Assembly: GCF_963675165.1 (NCBI RefSeq) | Contig: NC_087384.1 | Location: 5,697,182 to 5,761,181 of the forward strand | Length of the DNA stretch: 64,000 nucleotides | DNA from: Halichondria panicea | Taxonomy: Eukaryota > Porifera > Demospongiae > Suberitida > Halichondriidae | Reading direction: 5' to 3' | Part shown: positions 32,154-42,503 of the stretch, one piece after another | Layout of the letters: every line of letters begins with the position of its first letter | How positions within the stretch are numbered: the stretch's first letter is position 1 | Translations under genes and position numbers: made by a program | Notes under the pieces: model-generated | Databases searched by the model: none | Told to the model about the DNA's origin: nothing | The model's input: only the letters and a program-made list of their open reading frames with translations

Positions 32154-35139
32154 TTATGAGTGACTTACCCAAGATATTGATCCGTCTGCTTCGCCTGCTC
32201 TCTGGTCAGCTGGTGGGTTACCCTGAGATCCATTAAAGTACTGTATGAGATCATAGCATCACAACAGATTGTCTATTCACCACTCACCCAAGATAGGCTG
32301 CCCTCTGAATTGTTGCTTGTCAAGTTGTCTTGGATCTGTGGTCCATTGCAGTAAGACTTCTGCAAGTAGCCAGCAAGTTGCTTTTCTTTGATTTTCTCCA
32401 GTTTAAGAATATCAACCAGTTCCTCCCAACATCTGTCCCTATCAATTCTCAGCCACTCCTCGCACACACGCAACATACACGTATCATTCTCGTTGTTGCA
32501 AATAACACTGATGTTATTGAGAAAGTTGGTAGATATTTGAAATGCTTCTCCAATTTGACGCCACTTCTGAGATATTTTGAGCATCTCACATTTCAAAGCA
32601 GCATCAGATATTGGCACACCTGCTGTTATTTGAAAAAATTGCAAATAAGCGATCGTTTTTACTCTTACCTTTCTTTTGGATAGAAGATTGACTCTTCAGT
32701 TTTTGAATTTTACTCACTTTAGGAGTGCTTATTTTCTCACCGTCTTTGGCAACTTCATTTTGGGGTTCTAAAATTATGTAACAATACTTAAACAACCATA
32801 ATGGTATCATATAGGTTAAGTAGTTTTTCCTCTACATATACCGTATAGCGGGTAATTTTCGTGAGGTAAAATATTCGTTATTTTCGTGGGCAGGCTGACC
32901 TCCACGAAATTTTAACGTAGGCATGGCTTATCTGAACGTAGGAATGCTGTGCAGCCACGAGACTAAACGAAATTTTTACTCACGAAAACCACCTTTTCTC
33001 GAGTTGAACGAATTTTTTACCCCACAAAACGTACCCGCTATACGGTATACAGTGTACATTATATACATGCATGTACTTACTTTTCCGTCTTGAAAATGGA
33101 GAACCAGTTCCTACAAGAATTAAGCAAAACAATCATTGTTATACATGCATGCATTTAACACCTTAAGAGAGCGTATATACCCTGATTAAGTCCAGTTGCT
33201 GCAGCTTTGCTCCTCTGTTGGGGGGTGGTCTTCAGGGGAGGTAGTTTCACAGGACCAGCACGACCAGATGGCGGCTTGACTCCAGGTCCATCTGACTTGG
33301 AAAACGGCACTGCAGCAATAAATGCATGTATATAGTATATAAATAAGAGGCATGTATAAGTCAGAATGTCTTAAAAGTATTTGATATAATTGTACCTATA
33401 AGGCACACAGTAATGATTACACTAATTGACCTCAGATATAATCAGTGGATCATTAGATTGGTGCTATGCACTTAGTGGTCAATAATGAACAGCACATGCA
33501 TCCTCCCTAAGTCAAGCGCATGCTATGACAAGCATAGCAATAGATAAGCAGATTGTGAAGTTCAATGGTAATTAGAAGCTGTAGTAGATTTCAGGTATAG
33601 GTTTGACTGCTAATGTTGAAGCGCATGCAATCAACCACGACCACATACTGTGTGTTTCTTCCTACTAGTGGTCACGGTGGGCTGCACTTCGACTTTAACT
33701 ACAGTCAGCCAACTTGAAATCCTCTGTAACTAAGTTTCTGTCTCACCTGGAACCTTTGCTGGTGGAATGGGAGATGCCTTAGGCTGATGTAAGAGAAGTG
33801 GTGATGCTTTACCGACAAACCCAGTGAGTAGTTTGTGGCGCTTATTCCTTGCAGAAGGATTCTTAATTACCAAAGAGGTATCTTGATCTGATTCGCTGGA
33901 TTCACTCGAATCATGTCCTTCTCCGTCTGATGAAGAGCTTTTATTGTGTTCACTATTAAAAACTTCTTCAGCCATCGGGTTCTCAAATAAATCTAGATTT
34001 AGATTCGTTGTAGTCGTTGTTTCCGTTATTGTATCCAAGACTCCAGGAAAGAACACATCTGTATGTATGCATGCATGCACATGTTGTTTACTGCACATGC
34101 GCATGTTCCAAGGACTAGACAATAATCAGAAGAGACAAAATATATTCATGGTGTCAGGAATGTAATCATGCATATAAACATCACTTGAACTTTGATACCA
34201 CGATGGTCACAAGATGAATGACATGCACAGTGAATAACATTAGATATTAAATCATCACATAAATATGTCTCTATATAGCTATAGGTATACACAAACCTAC
34301 GCACCTTCAAGCTCGTTTTCTATTAGTGGATTGCGTGCCGCGGCCGGTTGCACTTTGGTCCGGACTCGAGGTCTCCTCTGACTATAATTGGACAATTAAG
34401 TAGCTATAAAAAACCATGTGAAGCTAAAAGAGATGATTAGATATTGTACACGTATAAAGTGTGTTAAATTCAAGGTATAGTAGTGAGCCTGTTATGTATT
34501 AAAGATCTATACACAGTGGAATCTCTCTATATAAGGAACACCATTAGGGAACAAAGTTTTCATGGCCCTTGTACAGAACAGAGGTGGCCTTTTTCGAGTA
34601 CACAAACTGTTCATTTGGGACCTGGGTGTCTGGCCTTTATATCGTATAAGTCGGCCTTTCTTCAAGGGTGGCTGTTTAATCATAAGAGGGGTTCGATTGC
34701 ACGTAGCTCTGTATAATTATACTACTCATATATTTATGAACTCACCATTGACAAGCGATAATTATCAGACCGACACATATTAACGAGAATACTGAGTAAA
34801 GGACTGCGATTCCAAGGAGTATGTAAGTAGAGAGAGAACAGTCCAGTACAGCACATGCTTCAACATCTGGAGTGGATGGGTGAAATAAATTGAACTAAAC
34901 AGGACATTTCAGAACCGCTAATCATTATTATAGCTCCACATAAAGCTGTCATGCATACGTACATACAATATACACAACGGCACCGTTCTGCTGAGCTAAG
35001 CAAACAGTCAGTCACACCCTAAAAAACATACTTATGCTTACCAAATCATCTTTCATGCAAAGTGCTCACCATTTTGTGATTGGGAGGCTGAGATGAATGC
35101 GCATAAGAGGAAAGCTATTCTAGTCCAGGAGTCAGACAT
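32154..35139 (-). CDS. Type I membrane protein: signal peptide, tiny Cys ectodomain, TM, cytoplasmic Death domain
   Basis: Nine exons with consistent phases (35070-35139, 34746-34866, 34305-34381, 33747-34058, 33181-33309, 33081-33110, 32669-32767, 32288-32619, 32154-32222) give 412 aa. Exon 1 encodes a signal peptide (IAFLLCAFISASQS). The mature ectodomain is only about 16 residues and holds two Cys (EACAVLDCS). A TM of about 25 residues follows (ILLGIAVLYSVFSLICVGLI). The cytoplasmic part has a basic stop-transfer (RRPRVRTK), a Ser/Asp-rich linker and a Pro-rich linker. A Death-fold domain lies near aa 285-370, with KISQKWRQIGEAFQI, WEELVDIL and KEKQLAGYLQ positioned as helices of a Death domain. 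A short tail follows; the alternative is that a further exon is spliced from the GTAAGT at the end of SISW. Death domains recruit adaptors by homotypic contacts; the receptor partner is unknown. Confidence 0.75.
32837..33049. mobile_element. TIR element, TATACCGTATAGCGGGTA ends
   Basis: TATACCGTATAGCGGGTAAT at the left is mirrored by GTACCCGCTATACGGTATA at the right, with subterminal TTTTCGTGAGG/CACGAAAACC symmetry. It lies in an intron of the Death-domain gene. Relatives are at 9079-9297 and, partial, at 43140-43230. Non-coding. Confidence 0.75.
34511..34704. mobile_element. Dispersed element with 'CAGTGGAATC...AAGAGGGG' ends
   Basis: The pattern is: CAGTGGAATCTCTCTATA, a GGAACAAAGTTTT word, CATTTGGGACCTGGG, GGCCTTTATAT, and an AAGAGGGGTTCGATTG end. 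Similar copies or fragments occur at about 2602-2712, 12121-12301, 26805-26952, 50033-50162, 54990-55090 and 56745-56880. It is a short non-coding dispersed repeat with loosely complementary ends. Confidence 0.6.
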
Positions 35140-35369
35140 TGGGCTATCTTAGTATATAACAAAGCAGCCTAGCCAACTCACACAACAAAAAGAGGGCGTA
35201 TCTCATAACAAACTGCGCATGCCCAACCAGGTAACCACTAGTTCTCCAGACTCGAGGCCAGACTCCTTAGGGCGGTCCTAGGAGGAGTTTGGCCTCGAGA
35301 CTACTATCTCCAGTTTTAGTTCCTGTATAAATAAAGCTTATTTTGCAGGGGGGTCGATTTCAAAGATAT

Positions 35370-35640
35370 ATAGAAGTACAAGTCAGTTTGTACTAGATCT
35401 AGTGGCTTTTTATCGAGATCAACGCACAGCTGGCGTTGAGATTTGTATCTCGGCTTCTGAGCAAAATTGGCAAACACTTTTCGGCAATTTTGCTGATATA
35501 AATATGACTACCCCCTGAAAGATACCACTAAAAACAGGCTTAGGCTAAAAGTAGTCTGCAATTAAGGAAGTTGGAGAAAAGTAATTATAGTTTTTATGCC
35601 TAAGGTCAATGCATGGTTCTAGCCTCCCGGCTCTGCAATT
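35370..35640. mobile_element. Relative of the 16157-16530 foldback element
   Basis: It shares GCTTCTGAGCAAAATTGGC, ACTAAAAACAGGCTT, AGTAGTCTGCAA and a TGGTTCTAGCCTCC end with the element at 16157-16530. It lies between the Death-domain gene's 5' end and the TRIM-NHL gene's 3' end. Confidence 0.6.
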
Positions 35641-35709
35641 ACACTGTCACAGTAACTCGCACGTACTATTAAAAGATGCACAATAAACCAAACAATGAGA
35701 TCTATTACT

Positions 35710-37929
35710 TCAATACTTCTGTACTTGACTGTTACTAAAATCAGCAGCGTAGAGGAATCCGTCATTATCGAGAGTAAGATGCCAGATGTTGGACACAGCA
35801 GTTATCGTCTTGATGTGCTTGTGCTCCGAATCAAACACTTCCACACGGCCCGGGTTAGCATAGGTACCACCAATGAAAGAATAACCCTCAGCATCGATAC
35901 AGATCCCGCAAGCACTAGTCACTTTATCACCGCCATACTCAGAGATGTATTTGCCACATTGAGAGTAAATTTTCACCAACGTACTTCCACCGTAATTTGT
36001 TACGTGTAGATTTCCTGTTGGGTCAATCGCAATTCCTCGAGGACTTTTCATATCTCCTCCCTTTTGGCCCTGCCCAGTGATATGAGAACAAAAGGTGCCA
36101 TCAGCTTCGAAAACAGACACTCGATTATTTCCATACTCGGAAACGAAAATCTTACCCTCAGGAATCATGCATATACCACTTGGACAATTTAGCTGACCTT
36201 TTCCTGAACCTTCGGTACCAAACTTAGCTACTAAATCTCCAGAGATTTTCAGCTTCTGAATTCTATGATTATCCCAATCTGCAACGTACATCAAATCGTT
36301 TTTCAGAAGAATGCCTCTTGGATAATAGAATTTCCCATCATCACTACTGTTGCTACCTGGTGTGCCGAGTTCAGAAAACTGCGTCCCAGATTTATCGAAA
36401 GCAACAATACTGTGATTATCAAGTGTAACGTATAAATTTGAGTGCTCATCCAAAGCAACACCACAAACATTAGTTGGAGCTTTAAAGGTCTGGATACTTG
36501 CATTTAGTGCAGTGTAATCCCTTGGCTCCCTTACATAGACGATGAACGGACTTCTTTTGATGTGTTCGTTACTAATGGTAACGGATAATACATGTTTTCC
36601 AATACTCGTCGGTGTAAAGGAAATACTGTATGTACCATTTTCATTGTCGGTGACAGCTAAAGTAGTAGGAGACTCTTCGGACCCCATCAGACGAATGGTT
36701 GCGTACACAGGCTCGCTGCCTTTAGGATAGGGTTTGTCTTGAGAATCACGGGCTTGAATAACAAACTTCCTCTCTCTGCTTTTTACTGCCTTTGGGATAA
36801 ACTCAATCGTTGCAGTACTCAGTGATGGACAGCAGCCGGCTATGACTTGACCAAATAGCTGTATGTCTTTGAGAAGAGCTGCATTGTCAAGAGAGGTAGG
36901 CATTACTTCACTTTTGCATGACTCAAGGATCGTTTCCTGAAATAGCTTCATTAGGTACTGCAGCTTTGTAGCCATTGTGGTCTTGGTAGAGAGCATTTCA
37001 GCCGGGGTGTACACTTCAGTAGCGGCCTTGATGCGCTTACATGTTTTTGTAGCATCGTCATGAAATTTCTTCACATTCTCGTGTTGCATTCGAAGAGCAG
37101 TCTCCTTGCCCAAGGCTATGTCTCCACTGACAGACAGAAGGGCTCTCTCTCGGCTACGAAGAGCTTCATAAAGGGCTTTGAAGGTGTTTTTGATTGAATT
37201 ATCCACCGTTTTATGTGTGGCGTTAACTCGCTGCATCACTTTGTCTCCATGACCCATAGCGTCTTCCAACTTGGCTCGAATTTCTTCCACTTTACCAAGA
37301 TACGATAGCAGGTCAGCTTTTTCTGCCTTTGCAGCTATTTTGATCATCTGATACTCACAACTCTTGTGCTCTAGTAGAACACAGTCTCGACACAGAAGAA
37401 TATGATGACTCTCGCAGAAGTAGGTGAGAGTAGCGTCTGGGTGGGCGTTGCATGTCATCGGAGCGTGGGGTATATTCTTCAAAACATCACCTTTCTTTTT
37501 CTTCTCGGAGAGATTAATTAACTCGTGATGGAGAGTCTTTCGCCAGGTCTTGTGATCTTTAGTGCAGACTTTGCAAAGGAACTTGCACTCATTGCAACAG
37601 AAAGACACGGCTGGTCCGTTTTCTGGATCAACACATCGATCACACTCGATCTCCTTTTTGCTCTTCATCTTGAGCTCGTATGTAGTTATATCGGCTTCAT
37701 AGCTAGCTTGTAAATCTTTGGGGAGCAAGTCGATTCGACCCACAGCGGTTAGAGGGGTGGAAATTTCACAGTTAGGGCACTTAAGGTTCGTTCCGCTACC
37801 TTCTTCGTCATAATATTTATCGAGACACTCCTTGCAAAATGAGTGGAGACAGTTGAGCATTCGAGGATCATTGAATATCTTGGAGCAATAGGTGCACGAG
37901 GAAGTTGCTGCTGAAGTGTTGGTCGCCAT
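35710..37929 (-). CDS. TRIM-NHL protein (RING, two B-boxes, coiled coil, filamin Ig, NHL), copy A
   Basis: A single coding exon of 739 aa. It has a RING finger (CTYCSKIFNDPRMLNCLHSF then CPNC, aa 12-60), B-box 1 (CDRCVDPENG...CCNECKFLC), B-box 2 (CNAHPDATLTYFC...CRDC), a coiled coil (about aa 215-300), a filamin-type Ig repeat (VTDNENGTYSISFTPTSIG) and about six NHL blades from aa 485 to the C-terminus (MYVADWDNHRIQ, IFVSEYGNNRVSVF, HVTNYGG). The architecture matches TRIM2/3/71-type E3 ligases, which bind RNA or protein through NHL. The start MATNTS follows a CAG acceptor-like site 29 bp upstream conserved in both copies, implying a 5'UTR intron. All zinc ligands look intact. Confidence 0.9.
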   Translation of the reverse strand: MATNTSAATSSCTYCSKIFNDPRMLNCLHSFCKECLDKYYDEEGSGTNLKCPNCEISTPLTAVGRIDLLPKDLQASYEADITTYELKMKSKKEIECDRCVDPENGPAVSFCCNECKFLCKVCTKDHKTWRKTLHHELINLSEKKKKGDVLKNIPHAPMTCNAHPDATLTYFCESHHILLCRDCVLLEHKSCEYQMIKIAAKAEKADLLSYLGKVEEIRAKLEDAMGHGDKVMQRVNATHKTVDNSIKNTFKALYEALRSRERALLSVSGDIALGKETALRMQHENVKKFHDDATKTCKRIKAATEVYTPAEMLSTKTTMATKLQYLMKLFQETILESCKSEVMPTSLDNAALLKDIQLFGQVIAGCCPSLSTATIEFIPKAVKSRERKFVIQARDSQDKPYPKGSEPVYATIRLMGSEESPTTLAVTDNENGTYSISFTPTSIGKHVLSVTISNEHIKRSPFIVYVREPRDYTALNASIQTFKAPTNVCGVALDEHSNLYVTLDNHSIVAFDKSGTQFSELGTPGSNSSDDGKFYYPRGILLKNDLMYVADWDNHRIQKLKISGDLVAKFGTEGSGKGQLNCPSGICMIPEGKIFVSEYGNNRVSVFEADGTFCSHITGQGQKGGDMKSPRGIAIDPTGNLHVTNYGGSTLVKIYSQCGKYISEYGGDKVTSACGICIDAEGYSFIGGTYANPGRVEVFDSEHKHIKTITAVSNIWHLTLDNDGFLYAADFSNSQVQKY

Positions 37930-38571
37930 TTGAAGTATTGGTATCCTAATCACTGCATGCAAAAGATAAATTAATAATGGAGTGCATTATAGCTATCTGC
38001 CAGTTTAGGATAATCTGTGCATAGTTTAAGAAATTACAAATACCACACAACCATGGCTGGATAGTCTCAGGATAATCCCAAAGTATACCGGGAAAACGCA
38101 AAGAGAGGGAGAGACATATATATAAGCCTTAATCTGAAGATAAAAGGCAACTTGGAATCGAGGCTATATAGAAAGAATAGAATGTATACACTCGTATCTC
38201 CTCTAAGCATGTCAAACTTCCCAATAAAACAAGGCACTTAACTTTTGGGGAATTGAAATTTTGCAAGTTGAACTTATAGAGGCTCAGACCATATTATGAT
38301 CAAAACAACTTTTTTTCCAATGTAGACATACTACTGCACACAAGTAGCTTCTCTGCGTTCTAAATGCTGAGCACGGTGCAGGTGACAAAAGTAAATTGAA
38401 TATCTTATCAGTTCACCCCGCTACCTATTGAGTAGAATAAAAACAACAGGCAGCAATTGCAAGATCACTTCTATGTAGCTAGCTTGTTAGTATTATGTGT
38501 ATAAAACAGTTGGAGAAAGCATGCATTGGGCACTTCCTCTCTCTGCTGCGTAGCCTATTGAAAAAGTGCGA

Positions 38572-38720
38572 TTACATCAGTGGTGGTAATGCAGTGTAGT
38601 TGGCGATGAGGAAGTTTATAGCAATGTCTTCACAGTTCATGTGTTCGTCAACCCACTGGCGTATCCTTGACGGCATTTGGTAAGTGTAGAGGTAGCGGTA
38701 TCCATTTTGAAGATAAGAAC
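38572..38720 (-). pseudogene. Orphan exostosin (GT64) C-terminal domain exon
   Basis: Read on the minus strand after an AG acceptor at 38721, the frame encodes [20 protein letters not shown] then [20 protein letters not shown], ending at a TAA. The MP[21 protein letters not shown] block is diagnostic of the EXT1/EXT2/EXTL heparan-sulfate glycosyltransferase C-terminal domain. No neighbouring exon for the rest of the domain was found. A GTAATC donor overlaps the stop, so it could be an exon of a dispersed gene, but a relic is more likely. Confidence 0.65.
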
Positions 38721-39111
38721 CTGGCTCTCTTCATGGGAGCTAGCCTGACCCCTCCCAACCTGGCCATATAGCAGTCACAAGGTATACGTACTCTCTGCCG
38801 TGCACTTATAATATTCCTTTTTTATTATAGCAACACATTTTTGCAATGCAAAAAATTAGCGGTATGCTACTCTGCAACCCGAGAACCAGAAAAATACACG
38901 AACATGAAACAATTACAGTAACCCTATACATGGTTCTTAAATTCTGGTTCGGCTTAAATTTTGAGATGGAGGATATAGTAGATACATCAAAACAGAGAAT
39001 TCCATTCAGATATTGTTCTTGTTGAAAAGTTTTTTCGTGCGAAGGGGAACACTAGCTGTTAGGGTGCCGGTGTTCCTACTTCATTTCTTCTCAGCTCAAG
39101 CAGAGATACAA

Positions 39112-39873
39112 AAGAAAGGGGATTGGAAACGAAATTTTTACGAAATTTTTGCGTGAAGCATTCCGCGTTATAGGGCGTGGCTAAAACTACAAAGGATTAT
39201 ATTTATAGTCAGCATGCTCATTACCTGTCTTGACTGCTCTACAATGTGCTGTACATAGAAACAGTGAAATTGATCATTTTTAATGTTGATTTTTCTAAAA
39301 AGTAAAGAGAATTTAGCTCTAAAAAGTCGACTAAGCCATGCAGCCACTATTACTAGACAAATAAATGCTATGCAAGAAGAAATAGCCTTTACTATGAAGT
39401 CGTAGGAGGGACAGGCCTGTGGTGTGTCTAAAAGTATACTAAAGCTGTTTGAAGGACTATACTGCAAACGTTTATGAACAGTACAGCTTATTTATAGCAT
39501 GAAGCCATTCTATGTAGCACTTAGATACATAATAACCAAGTCAAGCAATGTCCTTTGCTGTTTTGACTTCACAGGAGGGACAGAGAAAAGTTGACATAGA
39601 GTAATTCAAGCTAAAGTCAAAAAAATTGGAAACAGAGTAAAGACAACGGACTTAGAGCTTGTCAGTGGTATAAGCTTACTTCTCTCAAGTATCTCCCAGG
39701 CCCTGAGTGATCTCTAGTAGTGGATAGGAGAGCTAGAAACCAGGGATACAAAACCGTAGCGCAGTCCTCCATGTAATTATTTGCGAGCGCAATAATTACA
39801 CGGAGTGCTTCACCGGATGTCAGTCCTTTTACATAGGGCGTGGGCGGTCGTTTCCAATCCCCTTTCTCTGATT
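39112..39873. mobile_element. TIR element with AAAGGGGATTGGAAACGA ends
   Basis: AAAGAAAGGGGATTGGAAACGA at the left is mirrored by TCGTTTCCAATCCCCTTTCT at the right, about 760 bp apart. The ends resemble those of the element at 10202-10557. No transposase coding was recognised. Confidence 0.6.
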
Positions 39874-40224
39874 CTAGTAGTACGGTAGCCTCGACTCCAG
39901 CCCCTTGAATAGTGGATCGAGGCTAGTAGTACGGTAGCCTCGATTGAATCGAGGCTAGTAGTACGGTAGCCTCGATTGAATCGAGGCTAGTAGTACGGTA
40001 GCTACACACAGAGCTACACATGTAGGAGTGGGCGTGGCTATTGGCGAGTTCATTATTAGACCCTTACATGCGCATGCCCATAACTACTAAAAGTCTGTCA
40101 ACTCACTGTTACAGCACAATAAACAAAACGATGCACAAAAATTAATTTTTTGATTGGCTAGAGTCTTTAATTAATTGCTAGAGTCTTTAATTAAGAGTCT
40201 AATATATTGGCTAGAGTCTTGAGT

Positions 40225-42435
40225 CTAATACTTCTGTACTCGATTGTTACTATAATCAGCAGCATAGAGAAAGCCGTCATTATCAAGAGCAAGATGCCAG
40301 GTATAGGCGTGACCAGTTATCGTCTTGATGTGCTTGTGCTCCAGATCAAATACTTCCACACGGCCCGGGTTAGTATTAGTACCAATGAAAGAATAACCCT
40401 CAGCATCGATACAGATCCCGCTAGCAGTAGTCACTTTATCACTGCCATACTCAGAGATGTATTCGCCACCTTGGGAGTAAATTTTTACCGTATTTCCACC
40501 AGAATTTGTCACATGCAGATTTCCTGTTGTGTCAATCGCAATTCCTCGAGGACTCTTCATTTCTCCTCCCTCATAGCCCTGTCCAGTGATGTGAGAACAA
40601 AACGTGCCATCAGCTTCGAAAACAGACACTCGATTATTTCCAGACTCGGAAACAAAAATCTTCCCCTCAGGAATCATGCATATATCACTTGGACCATTCA
40701 GTTGGCCCTTTTCCGATCCTTTGGTACCAAATTTGGCTACTAACTCTCCGGATGTTTTCAGCTTCTGAATTCGATGATTAGACTCATCTGCAACGTACAT
40801 CAAATCGTTTTTCAGAAGAATGCCTTTTGGATAACAGAATTTCCCATCATCACTACTGTCGCTACCTGGTGTGCCGAGTTCAGAAAACTGCGTCCCAGAT
40901 TTATCGAAAGCAATGATACTGTGATTTTCAAGTGTAACGTATAAATTTGAATGCTCATCCAAAGCAACACCACGAACATTAGTTGCTTTAAAGGTCTGGA
41001 TACTTGCATTTAGTGCAGTGTAATCCCTTGGCTCCCTTACATAGACGATGAACGGACTTCTTTTGATGTGCTCATTGCTAATGGTAACGGATAATACATG
41101 CTCTCCAATACTCGTCGGTGTAAAGGAAATGCTGTACGTACCATTTTCATTGTCGGTGACAGCTAAACTAGTGGGGGATTCTTCGGACCCCATCAGACGA
41201 ATGGTTGCGTACACAGGCTCGCCACCTTTAGGATAGGGTTTGTCTTGAGAATCACGGGCTTGAATAACAAACTTCCTCTCTCTGCATTTTACTGCCTTTG
41301 GGATAAACTCAATCGTTGCAGTACTCAGTGATGGACAGCAGCCGGCTATGACTTGACCAAATAGTTGTATGTCTTTGAGAAGAGCTGCATTGTCAAGAGA
41401 GGTAGGCATTACTTCACTTTTGCATGGCTCAAGGATCGTTTCCTGAAATAGCTTCATTAGGTACTGCAGCTTTGTAGCCATTGTGGTCTTGGTAGAGAGC
41501 ATTTCAGCCGGGGTGTACACTTCAGTAGCGGCCTTGACGCGCTTACAAGTATTAGTAGCATCGTCATGAAATTTCTTCAGATTCTCGTGCTGCATTCGAA
41601 GAGCAGTCTCCTTGCCCAAGGCTATGTCTCCACTGACAGACAGAAGGGCTCTCTCTCGGCTGCGAAGAGCTTCATAAAGGGCTTTGAAGGTGTTTTTGAT
41701 TGAATCATCTACCGTTTTATGTGTGGCGTTAACTCGCTGCATCACTTTGTCTCCATGACCCATAGCGTCTTCCAACTTGGCTCGAATTTCTTCCACTTTA
41801 CCTAGATACGATAGCAGGTCAGCTTTTTCTGCCTCTGCAGCGCTTTTGATCATCTGATACTCACAACTCTTGTGCTCTAGTAGAACACAGTCTCGACATA
41901 GAAGAATATGATGACTCTCGCAAAAGTAAGTGAGAGTAGCGTCTGGGTGGGCGTTGCATGTCATCGGAGCGTGGGGTATATTCTTCAAAACATCACCTTT
42001 CTTTTTTTTCTCGGAGAGATTAATTAACTCGTGATGGAGAGTCTTTCGCCAGGTTTTGTGATCTTTGGTGCAGACTTTGCAAAGGAACTCGCACTCATTG
42101 CAACAGAAAGACACGGCTGGTCCGTTTTCTGGATCAACACATCGATCACACTCAATCTCCTTTTTGCTCTTTACTTTGAGCTCGTATGTAGCTATATCGG
42201 CTTCATAGCTAACTCGTAAATCTTTGGGGAGCAAGTCGATTCGACCCACAGCGGTTAGAGGGGTGGAAATTTCACAGTCCGGGCACTTAAGGTTCGTTCC
42301 ACTACCTTGTTCGTCATAGTATTTATCGAGGCACTCCTTGCAAAATGAGTGGAGACAGTTGAGCATTCGAGGATCATTGAATATCTTGGAGCAATAGGTG
42401 CACGAGGAAGTTGCTGCTGAAGTGTTGGTCGCCAT
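40225..42435 (-). CDS. TRIM-NHL protein, copy B
   Basis: A single coding exon of 736 aa with the same domain order as copy A and all RING and B-box ligands kept (CPDCE, CCNECEFLC, CESHHILLC). By eye, only about 17 changes fall in the first 480 residues, but roughly twice that number fall in the 250-residue NHL region (DWDNH to DESNH, EYGNN to ESGNN, GQKGGD to GYEGGE). The start is MATNTS at 42435. The open frame continues upstream into an acceptor-like TTTTGCAG, so the longer reading is rejected. It is the upstream member of the tandem pair. A MITE-like element interrupts its 5' flank. Confidence 0.9.
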   Translation of the reverse strand: MATNTSAATSSCTYCSKIFNDPRMLNCLHSFCKECLDKYYDEQGSGTNLKCPDCEISTPLTAVGRIDLLPKDLRVSYEADIATYELKVKSKKEIECDRCVDPENGPAVSFCCNECEFLCKVCTKDHKTWRKTLHHELINLSEKKKKGDVLKNIPHAPMTCNAHPDATLTYFCESHHILLCRDCVLLEHKSCEYQMIKSAAEAEKADLLSYLGKVEEIRAKLEDAMGHGDKVMQRVNATHKTVDDSIKNTFKALYEALRSRERALLSVSGDIALGKETALRMQHENLKKFHDDATNTCKRVKAATEVYTPAEMLSTKTTMATKLQYLMKLFQETILEPCKSEVMPTSLDNAALLKDIQLFGQVIAGCCPSLSTATIEFIPKAVKCRERKFVIQARDSQDKPYPKGGEPVYATIRLMGSEESPTSLAVTDNENGTYSISFTPTSIGEHVLSVTISNEHIKRSPFIVYVREPRDYTALNASIQTFKATNVRGVALDEHSNLYVTLENHSIIAFDKSGTQFSELGTPGSDSSDDGKFCYPKGILLKNDLMYVADESNHRIQKLKTSGELVAKFGTKGSEKGQLNGPSDICMIPEGKIFVSESGNNRVSVFEADGTFCSHITGQGYEGGEMKSPRGIAIDTTGNLHVTNSGGNTVKIYSQGGEYISEYGSDKVTTASGICIDAEGYSFIGTNTNPGRVEVFDLEHKHIKTITGHAYTWHLALDNDGFLYAADYSNNRVQKY

Positions 42436-42503
42436 TTGAAGTATTGGTATCTTAATCACTGCAAAATAATGGAGTGCATTATATAGCCAGAGGGTCTGAT
42501 ATC

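Larger units (their letters stand above)
37930..40224. other. Spacer between the TRIM-NHL copies, rich in repeats
   Basis: It contains a short block shared with the region upstream of copy B (AAATTACAAATAC...CAACCATGGCTGG at about 38034), an orphan exostosin exon at 38572-38720, and a TIR element at about 39112-39873. A micro-tandem of the AGCCTCGA palindrome lies at 39887-39990, with small direct repeats GCTAGAGTCTTTAATTA at about 40150-40225. A 99-codon minus-strand frame at 39168-39467 has one hydrophobic stretch and a CAG|GTAATG donor but no recognisable family. Confidence 0.6.

Noticed and set aside
37930-37962. Upstream in-frame Met of TRIM-NHL copy A
   Set aside because: The extension spans a conserved acceptor-like CAG shared with copy B, so it is probably intron or 5'UTR.
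39168-39467. 99-codon minus-strand frame with one hydrophobic stretch and a GT donor
   Set aside because: Tempting as a membrane-protein exon, but it cannot be joined in frame to TRIM-NHL copy A or to the exostosin exon, lies inside a TIR element and has no recognisable family.
40207-40743. 178-codon plus-strand frame
   Set aside because: Shadow frame antisense to the TRIM-NHL copy B NHL domain; no family likeness.
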